In this document: positions 1 to 7,859 of the stretch, piece by piece
Position numbering within the stretch: the first letter of the stretch is position 1
How the letters are laid out: every line of letters starts with the position of its first letter
Source of the DNA: Chitinophaga pinensis
GTDB taxonomy: Bacteria; Bacteroidota; Bacteroidia; Flavobacteriales_D; Crocinitomicaceae
Assembly: GCA_945870115.1 (NCBI GenBank)
Contig: CAMBRH010000063.1
Coordinates: forward strand, 1 to 13,830
Length of the DNA: 13,830 nucleotides
Direction: 5' to 3'
Translations under genes and position numbers: made by a program
The notes under the pieces: generated by a model
The model's input: only the letters and a program-made list of their open reading frames with translations
What the model was told of the DNA's origin: nothing
Database searches by the model: none

Positions 1-65
1 TTTTATTTGTTTAACGTTTTGTTGTAAGGTGTATATCAAATCTCTTGCCGAAATTAAATTTTTTG

Positions 66-98
66 CAAATATAATCAAATTAGACTTTAGGATTACAA
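66..98 (-). promoter_or_regulatory. Probable Bacteroidota-type promoter reading leftward out of the window
   Basis: On the minus strand, TATATTTG (positions 73 to 66) matches the Bacteroidota -7 consensus TAnnTTTG exactly. A TTG (98 to 96) lies 22 bases upstream, within the usual 17-23 base spacing to the -33 element. Transcription would begin near position 60 and run off the left edge, so the gene it serves is not visible. It lies just downstream of the PstS-like gene on the same strand and suggests that the next gene has its own promoter. In AT-rich DNA such matches arise by chance, so confidence is modest. Confidence 0.35.
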
Positions 99-191
99 GA
101 TTTTAGGACATCTAGACTTTATTTAAATTAGAAACAAGAATGATTTTGAAATTCTAATTATTTATTTTCCATCATTTATTTTAGTTTTTCC

Positions 192-222
192 CATAATTCA
201 TGATTCAACACTCATAATTCAT
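192..222. repeat. Short direct repeat in non-coding DNA downstream of the PstS-like gene
   Basis: The 10-mer CATAATTCAT occurs at 192-201 and again at 213-222, eleven bases apart, just past the stop codon of the leftward lipoprotein gene. No hairpin with a U-run that would act as a terminator for that gene is obvious here. The rest of 1-230 is AT-rich and has no open reading frame that I can support. The repeat may be low-complexity chance or part of an interspersed intergenic repeat. Confidence 0.3.
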
Positions 223-230
223 TACTTATT

Positions 231-1154
231 TCATTCCTCTTTAAATTGAATCAACCTTACAGGATTAATCGCAGGAACTAAAGATGATTTTTGTACAATT
301 GTTTGACCAGAATCGCCAACCATAAATAATACAAAGCCTGTATTTAAACCTGCTTTTCTAGCTTTATTAATTATCCAAATATCTCTAACCAATGGATATT
401 CTTTTGTATAAATGAATCCTGAGTAGGGTTGAAAATAATTTCCTCCTTCTTTTTCAGCTAAAGCAACAACTTTTATTCCAGACAAAAAGTCTAAGACATC
501 AAAATCATCTTGATCGCTGATCCAATTTGTACCAATAACTCCAATTGCATTTGGATTTTTCTTAACATAATTAATTACTTCTTCGTTTGAATTGACAGCG
601 AAAACGTTTTTATTTAAATTTTCTTCACCACAATATTCTTTTAAATAATTGTAGTTGGCAGAATTTTTTTGATCGTAAACAACATTTATTCCTGTTTTAA
701 GCGAATTCCAAGTGGATTGTTTTCCTGTTAAAATTTCTTTTAATTGTTTAACTGTCATTAAAGTGTCAAAATTTGCTGGATTTACAATTAATGCAATGGC
801 GTCAATTGCGACTTTATCACTTCTAACTTCAACTTGTTTTTTTCTCAAAAATTTCTTTTCAGTTTCAGTAAAATCTCTAGAAATAACAATTGTTTTAACT
901 TTGTTTTTGTAAAAAGCATCGATGATATCAGATTCAGCCATGTATGTTGGAATGATATCTGCTTTTGGAAATTGACTTTCAAAAGTAAAGATACTTGTAT
1001 CAAATAAACGTTTGAATGATTCTTCAATTAAAATTTTTGCTTTTCCACGACCGTGTGTATCAGTCTGATAACGCATTGGATTGTATTCTGAATTACACGA
1101 AAACAACATTAACAACGTTAAAAATGTAAAAATTAGTGCGTTTTTAAATTTCAT
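231..1154 (-). CDS. PstS-like periplasmic substrate-binding lipoprotein
   Basis: This 307-residue protein is probably a lipoprotein. The N-terminus is a hydrophobic signal ending in the lipobox L-F-S-C, with the acylated cysteine at Cys20. The mature part resembles the PstS / PBP-like family of phosphate-type binding proteins: the stretch VAIDAIALIVN (115-125) and the following LTGKQSTW (142-149) match the family's 'vDaiaiivNp...iftGk...W' signature. It would be anchored in the periplasm or outer membrane and bind an oxyanion or another small ligand. No pstC, pstA or pstB permease/ATPase gene is visible, so true phosphate import is not supported. In flavobacteria, orphan PstS-like lipoproteins are, from memory, often found near exbB/exbD/tonB genes. 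Its start overlaps the stop of the small membrane-protein gene upstream (ATGA), which implies translational coupling. Family assignment is fairly sure; the ligand is unknown. Confidence 0.72.
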   Translation of the reverse strand: MKFKNALIFTFLTLLMLFSCNSEYNPMRYQTDTHGRGKAKILIEESFKRLFDTSIFTFESQFPKADIIPTYMAESDIIDAFYKNKVKTIVISRDFTETEKKFLRKKQVEVRSDKVAIDAIALIVNPANFDTLMTVKQLKEILTGKQSTWNSLKTGINVVYDQKNSANYNYLKEYCGEENLNKNVFAVNSNEEVINYVKKNPNAIGVIGTNWISDQDDFDVLDFLSGIKVVALAEKEGGNYFQPYSGFIYTKEYPLVRDIWIINKARKAGLNTGFVLFMVGDSGQTIVQKSSLVPAINPVRLIQFKEE

Positions 1155-1351
1155 GATTTTTTTATTTGATTATACATTTTATAAATTCTGAATGTTCTAA
1201 AAATTGCGTAGGCAAAAAGAATTAAAATTAAAATTAAGCGTTTGGTATCATATAATCTTTCAATCATAAGATCAGTAAGTGAAAGGTAAAAAGCCATTAC
1301 CAAACACATGATAACACTTACAGAAGCTAACATCAAAGAAACGTATTTCAT
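1151..1351 (-). CDS. Small two-helix inner-membrane protein, function unknown
   Basis: This 66-residue protein has two predicted membrane segments, roughly residues 4-24 and 39-54. A short polar linker with acidic and basic residues joins them (around LTDLMIERLYDTKR), and the tail is strongly basic (RIYKMYNQIKKS). The positive tail suggests a cytoplasmic C-terminus. I recognise no catalytic motif or named family. It is real rather than a chance frame because its stop codon overlaps the ATG of the downstream lipoprotein gene by the classic ATGA arrangement, and its composition is a coherent membrane protein. It is the first gene of the leftward unit visible here, with 181 bases separating it from the divergent aspartate kinase gene. 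It may assist or anchor the PstS-like protein, but that is inference from position only. Confidence 0.6.
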   Translation of the reverse strand: MKYVSLMLASVSVIMCLVMAFYLSLTDLMIERLYDTKRLILILILFAYAIFRTFRIYKMYNQIKKS

Positions 1352-1532
1352 TTTATCTAATTATTTTTGATCAATTTAAATGACAATTTTAAACAGTATA
1401 AAATTAGTAAAATTTCATGAAACCTGTCTTAGAAATTACAAAGATTTAGTAAAGTGTTGCTCTGGGATATTTCTCTGCGAATTTTTACAACAATTTGACG
1501 AATGATTTGTAATTTCGCACAAAATTAAAATT

Positions 1533-2813
1533 ATGTTAGTATTCAAATTTGGTGGTGCTTCTGTTAAAGATGGAAATGCTGTAAAAAATGTAGCAAAAAT
1601 CTTAGGTTTATTTTCTGACAAAGATAAAGTTGTTGTTATTTCTGCAATGGGAAAAACCACCAACTTATTTGAGGAAATGGTTGTAGCTTTAAAAGATAAA
1701 AATTATCCAAAGTTTGATTTTTTAAAAGAGCAATGTTATGATTTTCATTTGACAATCTTGGATGAATTATTCAGAGAAAAAACCCATAAAATATATTTAG
1801 AATTAGATGAGATTTTTGAAAAATTAGAAACAAAAAAAGGAGCATTTTTTTCAGATAATTTTGCTTTTGAATACGATCAAATTGTTTCTTTAGGAGAAGT
1901 AATAAGCACATTAATTGTTGATGCATATTTAAGAGAATTAGGAGAATTGTCTGTTTGGATTGATGCACGTAAACTTTTACGTTCTGATAATAATTACCGT
2001 GATTCAAATATTGATTGGGAAAAAACAGAAGAATTAATTTACACCAATGTTAAACCACTTTTTCAAAAATCAAAAACCTTAATTACGCAAGGATTTATTG
2101 CACATACACGAGAAGGTTTCACTACAACTTTAGGACGAGAAGGTTCCGATTACACAGCAGGAATTTTTGCTTATTGCCTTAATGCAGAAAGTGTTACGAT
2201 TTGGAAAGATGTGCCAGGAATGTTAAACGCAGATCCAAAATGGTTTGATGACACAATAAAATTAGACAAAATTTCTTTCAAAGAAGCAATCGAATTAGCC
2301 TATTATGGAGCAACAGTTATTCACCCAAAAACAATAAAACCACTTCAAAATAAAAACATTCCTTTGTATGTAAAATCTTTTGTAGATCCGAATGCTGAAG
2401 GAACAGTTATTCAAGAATCTGCTGCTTTTGATCATTTAGTTCCTTCGTTTATTTTTAAAATGAAGCAGGTTTTATTTTCTATTACTCCAAGAGATTTTTC
2501 ATTTATTGTGGAAGAAAATTTGAGTCGCATTTTTGATTCCCTTTCACGTGTTGGAGCAAAAATTAATTTAATGCAAAATTCTGCTTTGAGTTTTTCATTT
2601 TGCTTGGATCAAGAAAAAGTGAATATTGATGAAATCATTTCGCTATTTAAAACAGAATATGAAATTCGTTACAACGAAAATTTAGAACTTGTAACGATAA
2701 GACATTACAACGAAGAAACGGTAAATCGCGTAATTGAAAACAAAGAGATTGTTGTGGAACAAAAAACCAGACAAACGATTCGTATTTTGATGAAAGATAA
2801 CTTGATTAGCTAA
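1533..2813 (+). CDS. lysC: Aspartate kinase (aspartokinase), monofunctional
   Basis: This cytoplasmic enzyme phosphorylates L-aspartate with ATP, the first step toward lysine, threonine, methionine and diaminopimelate. The N-terminal amino-acid kinase fold starts with KFGGAS at residues 5-10, a variant of the family's KFGGTS. It continues with SAMGKTTN (37-44), GREGSDYTA near 202-210 (Ser205, Asp206; family form GRGGSD) and WKDVPGM near 224-230 (family form 'tDVdGi'). The C-terminal ~110 residues look like ACT regulatory domains, including RVGAKINLMQNSALSFSF. There is no homoserine dehydrogenase domain, so it is not a ThrA fusion. At 426 residues it is slightly shorter than E. coli LysC. The start at 1533 is chosen because KFGGAS must sit at the very N-terminus. 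It is divergent from the lipoprotein unit. Which end product inhibits it cannot be read from sequence alone. Confidence 0.93.
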   Translation: MLVFKFGGASVKDGNAVKNVAKILGLFSDKDKVVVISAMGKTTNLFEEMVVALKDKNYPKFDFLKEQCYDFHLTILDELFREKTHKIYLELDEIFEKLETKKGAFFSDNFAFEYDQIVSLGEVISTLIVDAYLRELGELSVWIDARKLLRSDNNYRDSNIDWEKTEELIYTNVKPLFQKSKTLITQGFIAHTREGFTTTLGREGSDYTAGIFAYCLNAESVTIWKDVPGMLNADPKWFDDTIKLDKISFKEAIELAYYGATVIHPKTIKPLQNKNIPLYVKSFVDPNAEGTVIQESAAFDHLVPSFIFKMKQVLFSITPRDFSFIVEENLSRIFDSLSRVGAKINLMQNSALSFSFCLDQEKVNIDEIISLFKTEYEIRYNENLELVTIRHYNEETVNRVIENKEIVVEQKTRQTIRILMKDNLIS

Positions 2814-2876
2814 AAAATTCTTATAATCTTGTTTTTAATATTCGTATAAAATAATCACTTATAAAAAAACTGTACT

Positions 2877-2884
2877 TACATTTG
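2877..2884 (+). promoter_or_regulatory. Candidate -7 promoter box of uvrC
   Basis: TACATTTG matches the Bacteroidota -7 consensus TAnnTTTG exactly and lies 19 bases before the uvrC ATG. That would give a very short leader of roughly 13-15 bases. No TTG -33 element is present at the normal distance, so this is only half a promoter. It suggests uvrC can be transcribed separately from lysC, whose stop is 90 bases upstream of the uvrC start. Confidence 0.3.
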
Positions 2885-2903
2885 TTGCAGAATTTTTTGT
2901 TAA

Positions 2904-4706
2904 ATGAGTATTTCCGAAAGTATAGAACTTAAATTAAAGACCTTGCCTGAAAAACCAGGTGTCTATCAATATTTTGATAAAACAGACACTATCATTTATG
3001 TTGGAAAAGCGAAAAACTTAAAAAAACGTGTTTCTTCTTATTTTTCAAAAATTCATGAGGATGGAAAAACAATTATGCTTGTTCGAAAAATTCATGAAAT
3101 AAAATACATCGTTGTTGAGACGGAAATTGACGCTTTACTTCTTGAAAATAATCTAATAAAAAAGTACAAACCAAAGTACAACATTCAACTAAAAGATGAT
3201 AAGACTTACCCTTGGATTTGTGTCAAAAAAGAAGCTTTTCCGCGTGTTTTTTCGACCAGAAGAATCATCAAAGATGGTTCAAAATATTATGGCCCTTATC
3301 CCAATGGAAAGGTAATGCATACGCTTTTGCAATTGTTCAAAGAATTATTTACTTTGAGAACGTGCAATTTAGATTTATCTCAAACGAAGATTCAAAAACA
3401 AAGCTATAAAGTTTGCCTAGAATATCACATTGGGAATTGTAAAGCTCCTTGCGTTGAATTATTTACAGAATATGAATACCAAGAATATATCAATCAAATT
3501 GACTTAATTTTAAAAGGAAATATTCGCTTTGTTGTAGAATATTTAAAAAAAAACATGTTTGCTTTTGCAGAAAAACAACAGTTTGAAGAAGCGCAATTAT
3601 TAAAAGAAAAAATTCATGTTTTAGAAAATTTTCAAACAAAATCAACAATTGTTTCACCAAGTATTCACGAAGTAGATGTCTTGACAATGGTTGAAGATGA
3701 AAAAAATGCTTTTGTGAATTATTTAGTTATCAAAAATGGTTCAATTATTCATGGAATTACTTTGGAATTAAATAAAAAATTAAATGAAACCAAAGAAGAA
3801 ATTCTTACTTATGCATTATTGGAATTTCGTGAGCGATTTAACAGTTCATCTAAAGAAATCATTATAGAGGAAAAAATCAACGTTCAATTGCCGGAAATTA
3901 CTTTTTTTGTGCCACAAAAGGGCGATAAAAAAAGTTTGCTTGAATTATCAAAGAAAAATGCAATTTATTATCGCTTAGAAAAATATAAAAATGAACACAT
4001 AAAAAATCCAGAAGCACATACCGATCGAATCTTGAATCAATTAAAAAATGATTTACGCTTGAAGGATTTGCCTGTGCACATAGAATGTTTTGACAATTCA
4101 AATATTCAAGGAACAAATCCAGTTTCAGCATGTGTTGTTTTCAGAAATGCAAAACCAAGTAAAAAGGATTACCGACATTTTAATATCAAAACGGTGGTTG
4201 GTCCCGACGATTTTGCTTCTATGGAAGAAGTTATCACCCGCAGATATACACGTATGTTGAATGAAAATCAAGATTTGCCTCAATTAATTGTTATTGATGG
4301 TGGAAAAGGTCAACTTAGTTCTGCCCTTACTGCTTTAGATAAAATTGGCTTACGTGGAAAAATTGCTATCATAGGAATAGCAAAAAGATTGGAAGAAATA
4401 TTTTTCCCCGGCGATTCCATTCCAATATATTTGGATAAACGTTCAGAATCCTTAAAAGTAATTCAACAACTTAGAAATGAAGCGCATAGATTTGGAATAA
4501 CTCATCACCGTGATAGAAGAAGCAAAGGAGCTTTTACTTCTGAATTAAATCAAATTGATGGTATTGGACCTAAAACATTTGAGCTATTGATAAAAAAATT
4601 TAAAACAATTTCAAAAATTAAAGAAAGTTCAATGGAAACTTTAGCATCTGAAATTGGGAATGCAAAAGCAAAGATTGTTTTTGATTATTTTAAAATTGTA
4701 GAATAA
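2904..4706 (+). CDS. uvrC: Excinuclease ABC subunit C (UvrC)
   Basis: UvrC is the dual-incision nuclease of nucleotide excision repair. It is recruited by UvrB at lesions and cuts 3' and then 5' of the damage. Domains are in canonical order. An N-terminal GIY-YIG nuclease runs over residues ~14-95 (PGVYQYF, then IYVGKAKNLKKRV with Arg42, then ENNLIKKYKPKYN). A four-cysteine motif (Cys154, Cys171, Cys179, Cys183) fits the Fe-S cluster site known in UvrC. A UVR coiled segment lies near 205-245. The RNase H-like endonuclease has IECFDNSNIQG (Asp397), VIDGGKGQL (Asp465) and RFGITHHRDRRSKG (His534/535). A C-terminal helix-hairpin-helix includes NQIDGIGPKTFELLIKKF. The length of 600 residues is normal and all key residues appear intact. 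It starts 90 bases after lysC on the same strand. Confidence 0.96.
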   Translation: MSISESIELKLKTLPEKPGVYQYFDKTDTIIYVGKAKNLKKRVSSYFSKIHEDGKTIMLVRKIHEIKYIVVETEIDALLLENNLIKKYKPKYNIQLKDDKTYPWICVKKEAFPRVFSTRRIIKDGSKYYGPYPNGKVMHTLLQLFKELFTLRTCNLDLSQTKIQKQSYKVCLEYHIGNCKAPCVELFTEYEYQEYINQIDLILKGNIRFVVEYLKKNMFAFAEKQQFEEAQLLKEKIHVLENFQTKSTIVSPSIHEVDVLTMVEDEKNAFVNYLVIKNGSIIHGITLELNKKLNETKEEILTYALLEFRERFNSSSKEIIIEEKINVQLPEITFFVPQKGDKKSLLELSKKNAIYYRLEKYKNEHIKNPEAHTDRILNQLKNDLRLKDLPVHIECFDNSNIQGTNPVSACVVFRNAKPSKKDYRHFNIKTVVGPDDFASMEEVITRRYTRMLNENQDLPQLIVIDGGKGQLSSALTALDKIGLRGKIAIIGIAKRLEEIFFPGDSIPIYLDKRSESLKVIQQLRNEAHRFGITHHRDRRSKGAFTSELNQIDGIGPKTFELLIKKFKTISKIKESSMETLASEIGNAKAKIVFDYFKIVE

Positions 4707-4711
4707 ATTTC

Positions 4712-4734
4712 AGCGTTGTTATTAAAAAAACGCT
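4712..4734 (+). other. Weak stem-loop just after uvrC
   Basis: AGCGTT (4712-4717) and AACGCT (4729-4734) form a perfect 6-base-pair stem with an 11-base A-rich loop, starting six bases after the uvrC stop codon. It is not followed by a T-run, so a rho-independent terminator is not established. It may be a processing or decay-protecting hairpin, or chance. Confidence 0.3.
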
Positions 4735-4779
4735 ACGTCCTACTCAACAAATCTTATTTTAATTTGTTCCTATTCTAAA

Positions 4780-4809
4780 TTGTTAGCTTAATTATTTTAG
4801 TTAACTTTG
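4780..4809 (+). promoter_or_regulatory. Promoter of gcvP, Bacteroidota type
   Basis: TTG (4780-4782) and TAACTTTG (4802-4809) are separated by 19 bases. This matches the TTG-N(17-23)-TAnnTTTG promoter consensus recognised by the Bacteroidota housekeeping sigma factor. Transcription should start near 4815, giving a leader of about 50 bases before the ATG at 4867. The leader lacks a Shine-Dalgarno sequence and is A-rich immediately before the start, as is usual in this phylum. This is the best promoter match I found in the window. Confidence 0.55.
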
Positions 4810-4866
4810 TGCTAATTATTTTCACCATATCTCGTTAGAATCGGGAATAAAAACGTAATTGTAAAA

Positions 4867-7737
4867 ATGAGTGCATTTTCTGAAAGACACATTGGGTCAA
4901 ACAAAGCTGAAAAACAAGCAATGTTAAAAAAAATTGGAGTTTCTTCAATTGCTGAATTAATCGACAAAACTATTCCTGCACACATTCGCCTAAAGGGTGA
5001 ATTAAACATTAAAGCTGCGATGTCTGAACAAGAGTATTTAACTCATATTTCTGATTTGGGAAAGCAAAATAAAGTGTTTAAATCATATATTGGTCTAGGA
5101 TACAATGAAACAATTGTTCCTTCAGTAATTTTAAGAAATGTTCTAGAAAATCCAGGATGGTACACTGCTTACACCCCATATCAGGCTGAAATTTCTCAAG
5201 GTCGTTTGGAAGCTTTATTGAATTTTCAAACAATGGTTTTAGATTTAACTGGAATGGAAATTGCAAACGCTTCTTTATTAGATGAAGCAACCGCTGCATC
5301 TGAAGCAATGATTATGTTTTTAAATTCTCGCTCAAGACAGCAAACAAAAGATAATGTTTCGAAATTCTTTATATCTGAAAATGCTTTTCCACAAACAATA
5401 GACGTTGTTAAAGGTCGTGCTGCAAATTTAGGAATTGAATTAATTATAGGAAACCCAGATACTTTTGAACTTGATGCTTCATTTTTTGGTGCCTTAACAC
5501 AATATACAGATTCTTTTGGGAAAATTACAGATATTGAAACATTTATAAAAAATGCAAAATCAAACAATGTTCCTGTTGCTGTTGCGGCGGATATTATGTC
5601 TTTGGTTTTATTAAAATCTCCAGGTTCTTTAGGTGCTGATGTTGTTTTAGGAACTTCGCAGCGTTTTGGTGTTCCAATGGGAGCTGGTGGACCTCATGCA
5701 GCATTTTTTGCTTGTAAAGAAGATTATAAAAGAACAATTCCAGGAAGAATCATTGGTGTTTCAAAAGATGCTGACGATAATATGGCTTTGAGAATGGCCT
5801 TACAAACGCGTGAACAACACATCAAACGTGACAAAGCAACTTCAAATATTTGTACTGCTCAAGCTTTGTTAGCTGTCATGGCAAGTATGTATGCTGTTTA
5901 CCACGGACCTCACGGTTTGAAAGAAATTGCAACTGAAATTCATTCAAAAGCTAATGCAACTGCAAAAAGTTTAAGTAATTTATCTTATTCTATTAAACAT
6001 TCAAATTTCTTTGATACTTTGTTGGTTGAACTTCCAGCTAGTGTTTCAATTTCAAAATTAAAAACAGAAGCTGAATCGCAAGAAATGAATTTCAGATATG
6101 TAAATGATACGCACGTTTCAATCAGTTTTGGTGAATCAGTTACTGCAAAAGATGTTCAGAATTTAATTGATGTTTTTGCAAAAGTTGCGGGAAAATCAAG
6201 TGAGAATATTTCTATAAACGATTCTATTTCATTTGATACAAATTACATTCGTACTGAGGCGATTTTGACTCATCCAACTTTCAACAAACATCATTCTGAA
6301 TCTCAGATGATGCGTTATTTGAAACGTTTGGAAAACAAAGATTTATCCTTAGTTCATAGTATGATTCCATTGGGATCTTGTACAATGAAATTAAATGCAG
6401 CATCAGAATTAATTCCAATTACAAATCCTCAATTTGCTAATATTCACCCATTTGCACCTTTAGACCAGGTTGCGGGTTACCATGCAATGTTTCGTCAATT
6501 GGAGAAAGATTTATGCGAGTCAACTGGATTTGCAGCTGTTTCTTTACAACCAAATTCTGGAGCGCAAGGAGAATACGCTGGATTGATGGTAATAAAAGCA
6601 TACCACGAATCAAGAGGAGATTTTAACCGTAAACACATGATAATTCCTTCTTCAGCACATGGTACAAATCCTGCATCAGCTGTTATGGCTGGCTTTGAAG
6701 TAGTTGTCACAGGTTGCGATGAAAATGGAAACGTAAATATTGAAGAATTAAAAGCAAAAGCGATCGAATTAAAAGATACTTTGGCTGGTTTGATGGTAAC
6801 TTATCCTTCTACTCATGGAGTTTTCGAGGAAGGAATTCGTGAAATCACAACAATTATTCATGAGAATGGAGGTCAAGTTTACATGGATGGAGCAAATATG
6901 AATGCTCAGGTTGGTTTAACTAACCCTGGAAATATTGGCGCAGACGTTTGTCACTTAAATTTACACAAAACATTTGCAATACCTCACGGAGGTGGTGGAC
7001 CAGGAATGGGACCGATCGGAGTTGGAGCACATTTAGCCCCATTTTTACCAGGAAGTGAACTGATTAAAGCTGGCGGAGAAAAAGCAATTCATGCAATTTC
7101 GGCGGCACCTTATGGAAGTGCTTTAATCTTATTGATTTCTTATGCTTATATCAAAATGTTGGGTGCAAAAGGATTAAGAGAATCAACAGAAGATGCAATT
7201 TTAAATGCAAATTACATTGCTGCTTCCTTAAGTGATCACTATGATATTTTATACACAGGAAAAAATGGAACAGTTGCCCACGAATTAATTTTAGATTGCC
7301 GTGATTTCAAAAAAACTTCTGAAATTGAAGTTGCTGACATGGCAAAACGTTTGATTGATTATGGCTTCCATGCACCTACAGTTTCTTTTCCCGTTGCTGG
7401 AACATTAATGATTGAACCAACAGAAAGTGAAGATAAAGACGAATTAGATCGTTTTATAACAGCCATGATTCAAATCAGAAAAGAAATTGCTGATATCGAA
7501 AACGGAAAAGCTGATAAAGTGAATAATTTAATCAAAAATGCTCCACACACGGCAGATTGCATCATCAATAGAGATTGGACTTATCCATATACACCACAAG
7601 AAGCAGCTTATCCAGTTGATTATCTGAAAGAGTTCAAATATTGGGTGCCAGTTCGTCGTGTTGACAACGCTTTTGGAGATAGAAACCTAGTATGTTCTTG
7701 TCCAGGTATTGAAAATTATATTACAGAAGAGGCTTAA
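4867..7737 (+). CDS. gcvP: Glycine dehydrogenase (decarboxylating), glycine cleavage system P protein
   Basis: This PLP-dependent P protein decarboxylates glycine and passes the aminomethyl group to the lipoyl arm of GcvH. It acts with GcvT and Lpd to yield CO2, NH3 and methylene-tetrahydrofolate. At 956 residues it is the single-chain form with both halves, almost the same length as the E. coli enzyme. The N-terminal half starts with FSERHIGSN and contains IGLGYNETIVPSVILRNVLENPGWYTAYTPYQAEISQGRLEALLNFQ-type family sequence (residues ~76-120). The C-terminal half carries MIPLGSCTMKLNA, SAHGTNPASA, a glycine-rich stretch, and the PLP-binding lysine in NLHKTFAIPHGGGGPG (Lys701). It ends with the conserved RNLVCSCPG region. 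gcvT and gcvH are not adjacent. It has its own promoter and is closed by a strong terminator, so it is probably monocistronic. Confidence 0.97.
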   Translation: MSAFSERHIGSNKAEKQAMLKKIGVSSIAELIDKTIPAHIRLKGELNIKAAMSEQEYLTHISDLGKQNKVFKSYIGLGYNETIVPSVILRNVLENPGWYTAYTPYQAEISQGRLEALLNFQTMVLDLTGMEIANASLLDEATAASEAMIMFLNSRSRQQTKDNVSKFFISENAFPQTIDVVKGRAANLGIELIIGNPDTFELDASFFGALTQYTDSFGKITDIETFIKNAKSNNVPVAVAADIMSLVLLKSPGSLGADVVLGTSQRFGVPMGAGGPHAAFFACKEDYKRTIPGRIIGVSKDADDNMALRMALQTREQHIKRDKATSNICTAQALLAVMASMYAVYHGPHGLKEIATEIHSKANATAKSLSNLSYSIKHSNFFDTLLVELPASVSISKLKTEAESQEMNFRYVNDTHVSISFGESVTAKDVQNLIDVFAKVAGKSSENISINDSISFDTNYIRTEAILTHPTFNKHHSESQMMRYLKRLENKDLSLVHSMIPLGSCTMKLNAASELIPITNPQFANIHPFAPLDQVAGYHAMFRQLEKDLCESTGFAAVSLQPNSGAQGEYAGLMVIKAYHESRGDFNRKHMIIPSSAHGTNPASAVMAGFEVVVTGCDENGNVNIEELKAKAIELKDTLAGLMVTYPSTHGVFEEGIREITTIIHENGGQVYMDGANMNAQVGLTNPGNIGADVCHLNLHKTFAIPHGGGGPGMGPIGVGAHLAPFLPGSELIKAGGEKAIHAISAAPYGSALILLISYAYIKMLGAKGLRESTEDAILNANYIAASLSDHYDILYTGKNGTVAHELILDCRDFKKTSEIEVADMAKRLIDYGFHAPTVSFPVAGTLMIEPTESEDKDELDRFITAMIQIRKEIADIENGKADKVNNLIKNAPHTADCIINRDWTYPYTPQEAAYPVDYLKEFKYWVPVRRVDNAFGDRNLVCSCPGIENYITEEA

Positions 7738-7758
7738 TTTTAAGCAAAAATATATTTG

Positions 7759-7789
7759 AAAGGCTATCTTGAAAAAGGTAGCTTTTTTT
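7759..7789 (+). terminator. Rho-independent terminator of gcvP
   Basis: AAAGGCTATC (7759-7768) pairs with GGTAGCTTTT (7777-7786) to give a 10-base-pair stem with two G-T wobbles and an 8-base loop TTGAAAAA. A run of seven T (7783-7789) follows the TAGC arm. It begins 21 bases past the gcvP stop. A near-identical copy, with one mismatch in the hairpin, ends the next gene at 12086-12115. Confidence 0.8.
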
Positions 7790-7829
7790 GTTTTTTATAA
7801 ATAAATTTTTTATTCACATTTTATTTTTT

Positions 7830-7837
7830 TACTTTTG
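7830..7837 (+). promoter_or_regulatory. Candidate -7 promoter box of the large surface-protein gene
   Basis: TACTTTTG matches the TAnnTTTG consensus exactly and lies 22 bases before the ATG at 7860. No TTG is seen 17-23 bases upstream, so the -33 element is weak or absent. Its position between the gcvP terminator and the ATG supports starting the protein at 7860 rather than at the upstream in-frame ATG at 7788. The 7788 ATG lies within the tail of the terminator and upstream of this box. Confidence 0.38.
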
Positions 7838-7859
7838 CTTACCACTTAAATCTCTGACC

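Noticed and set aside
1494..1517. Promoter for lysC (TTTG at 1494 and TAATTTCG at 1510)
   Set aside because: The -7 box has one mismatch and the spacing is 12 bases, well short of the usual 17-23.
4815..4866. Glycine riboswitch in the gcvP leader
   Set aside because: The leader is only about 50 bases with one 5-pair stem, which is too short and lacks glycine aptamer features.
7788..7859. In-frame ATG at 7788 adding 24 hydrophobic residues to the large surface protein
   Set aside because: It lies inside the terminator T-run and upstream of the likely -7 box. The ATG at 7860 directly begins a standard signal peptide.
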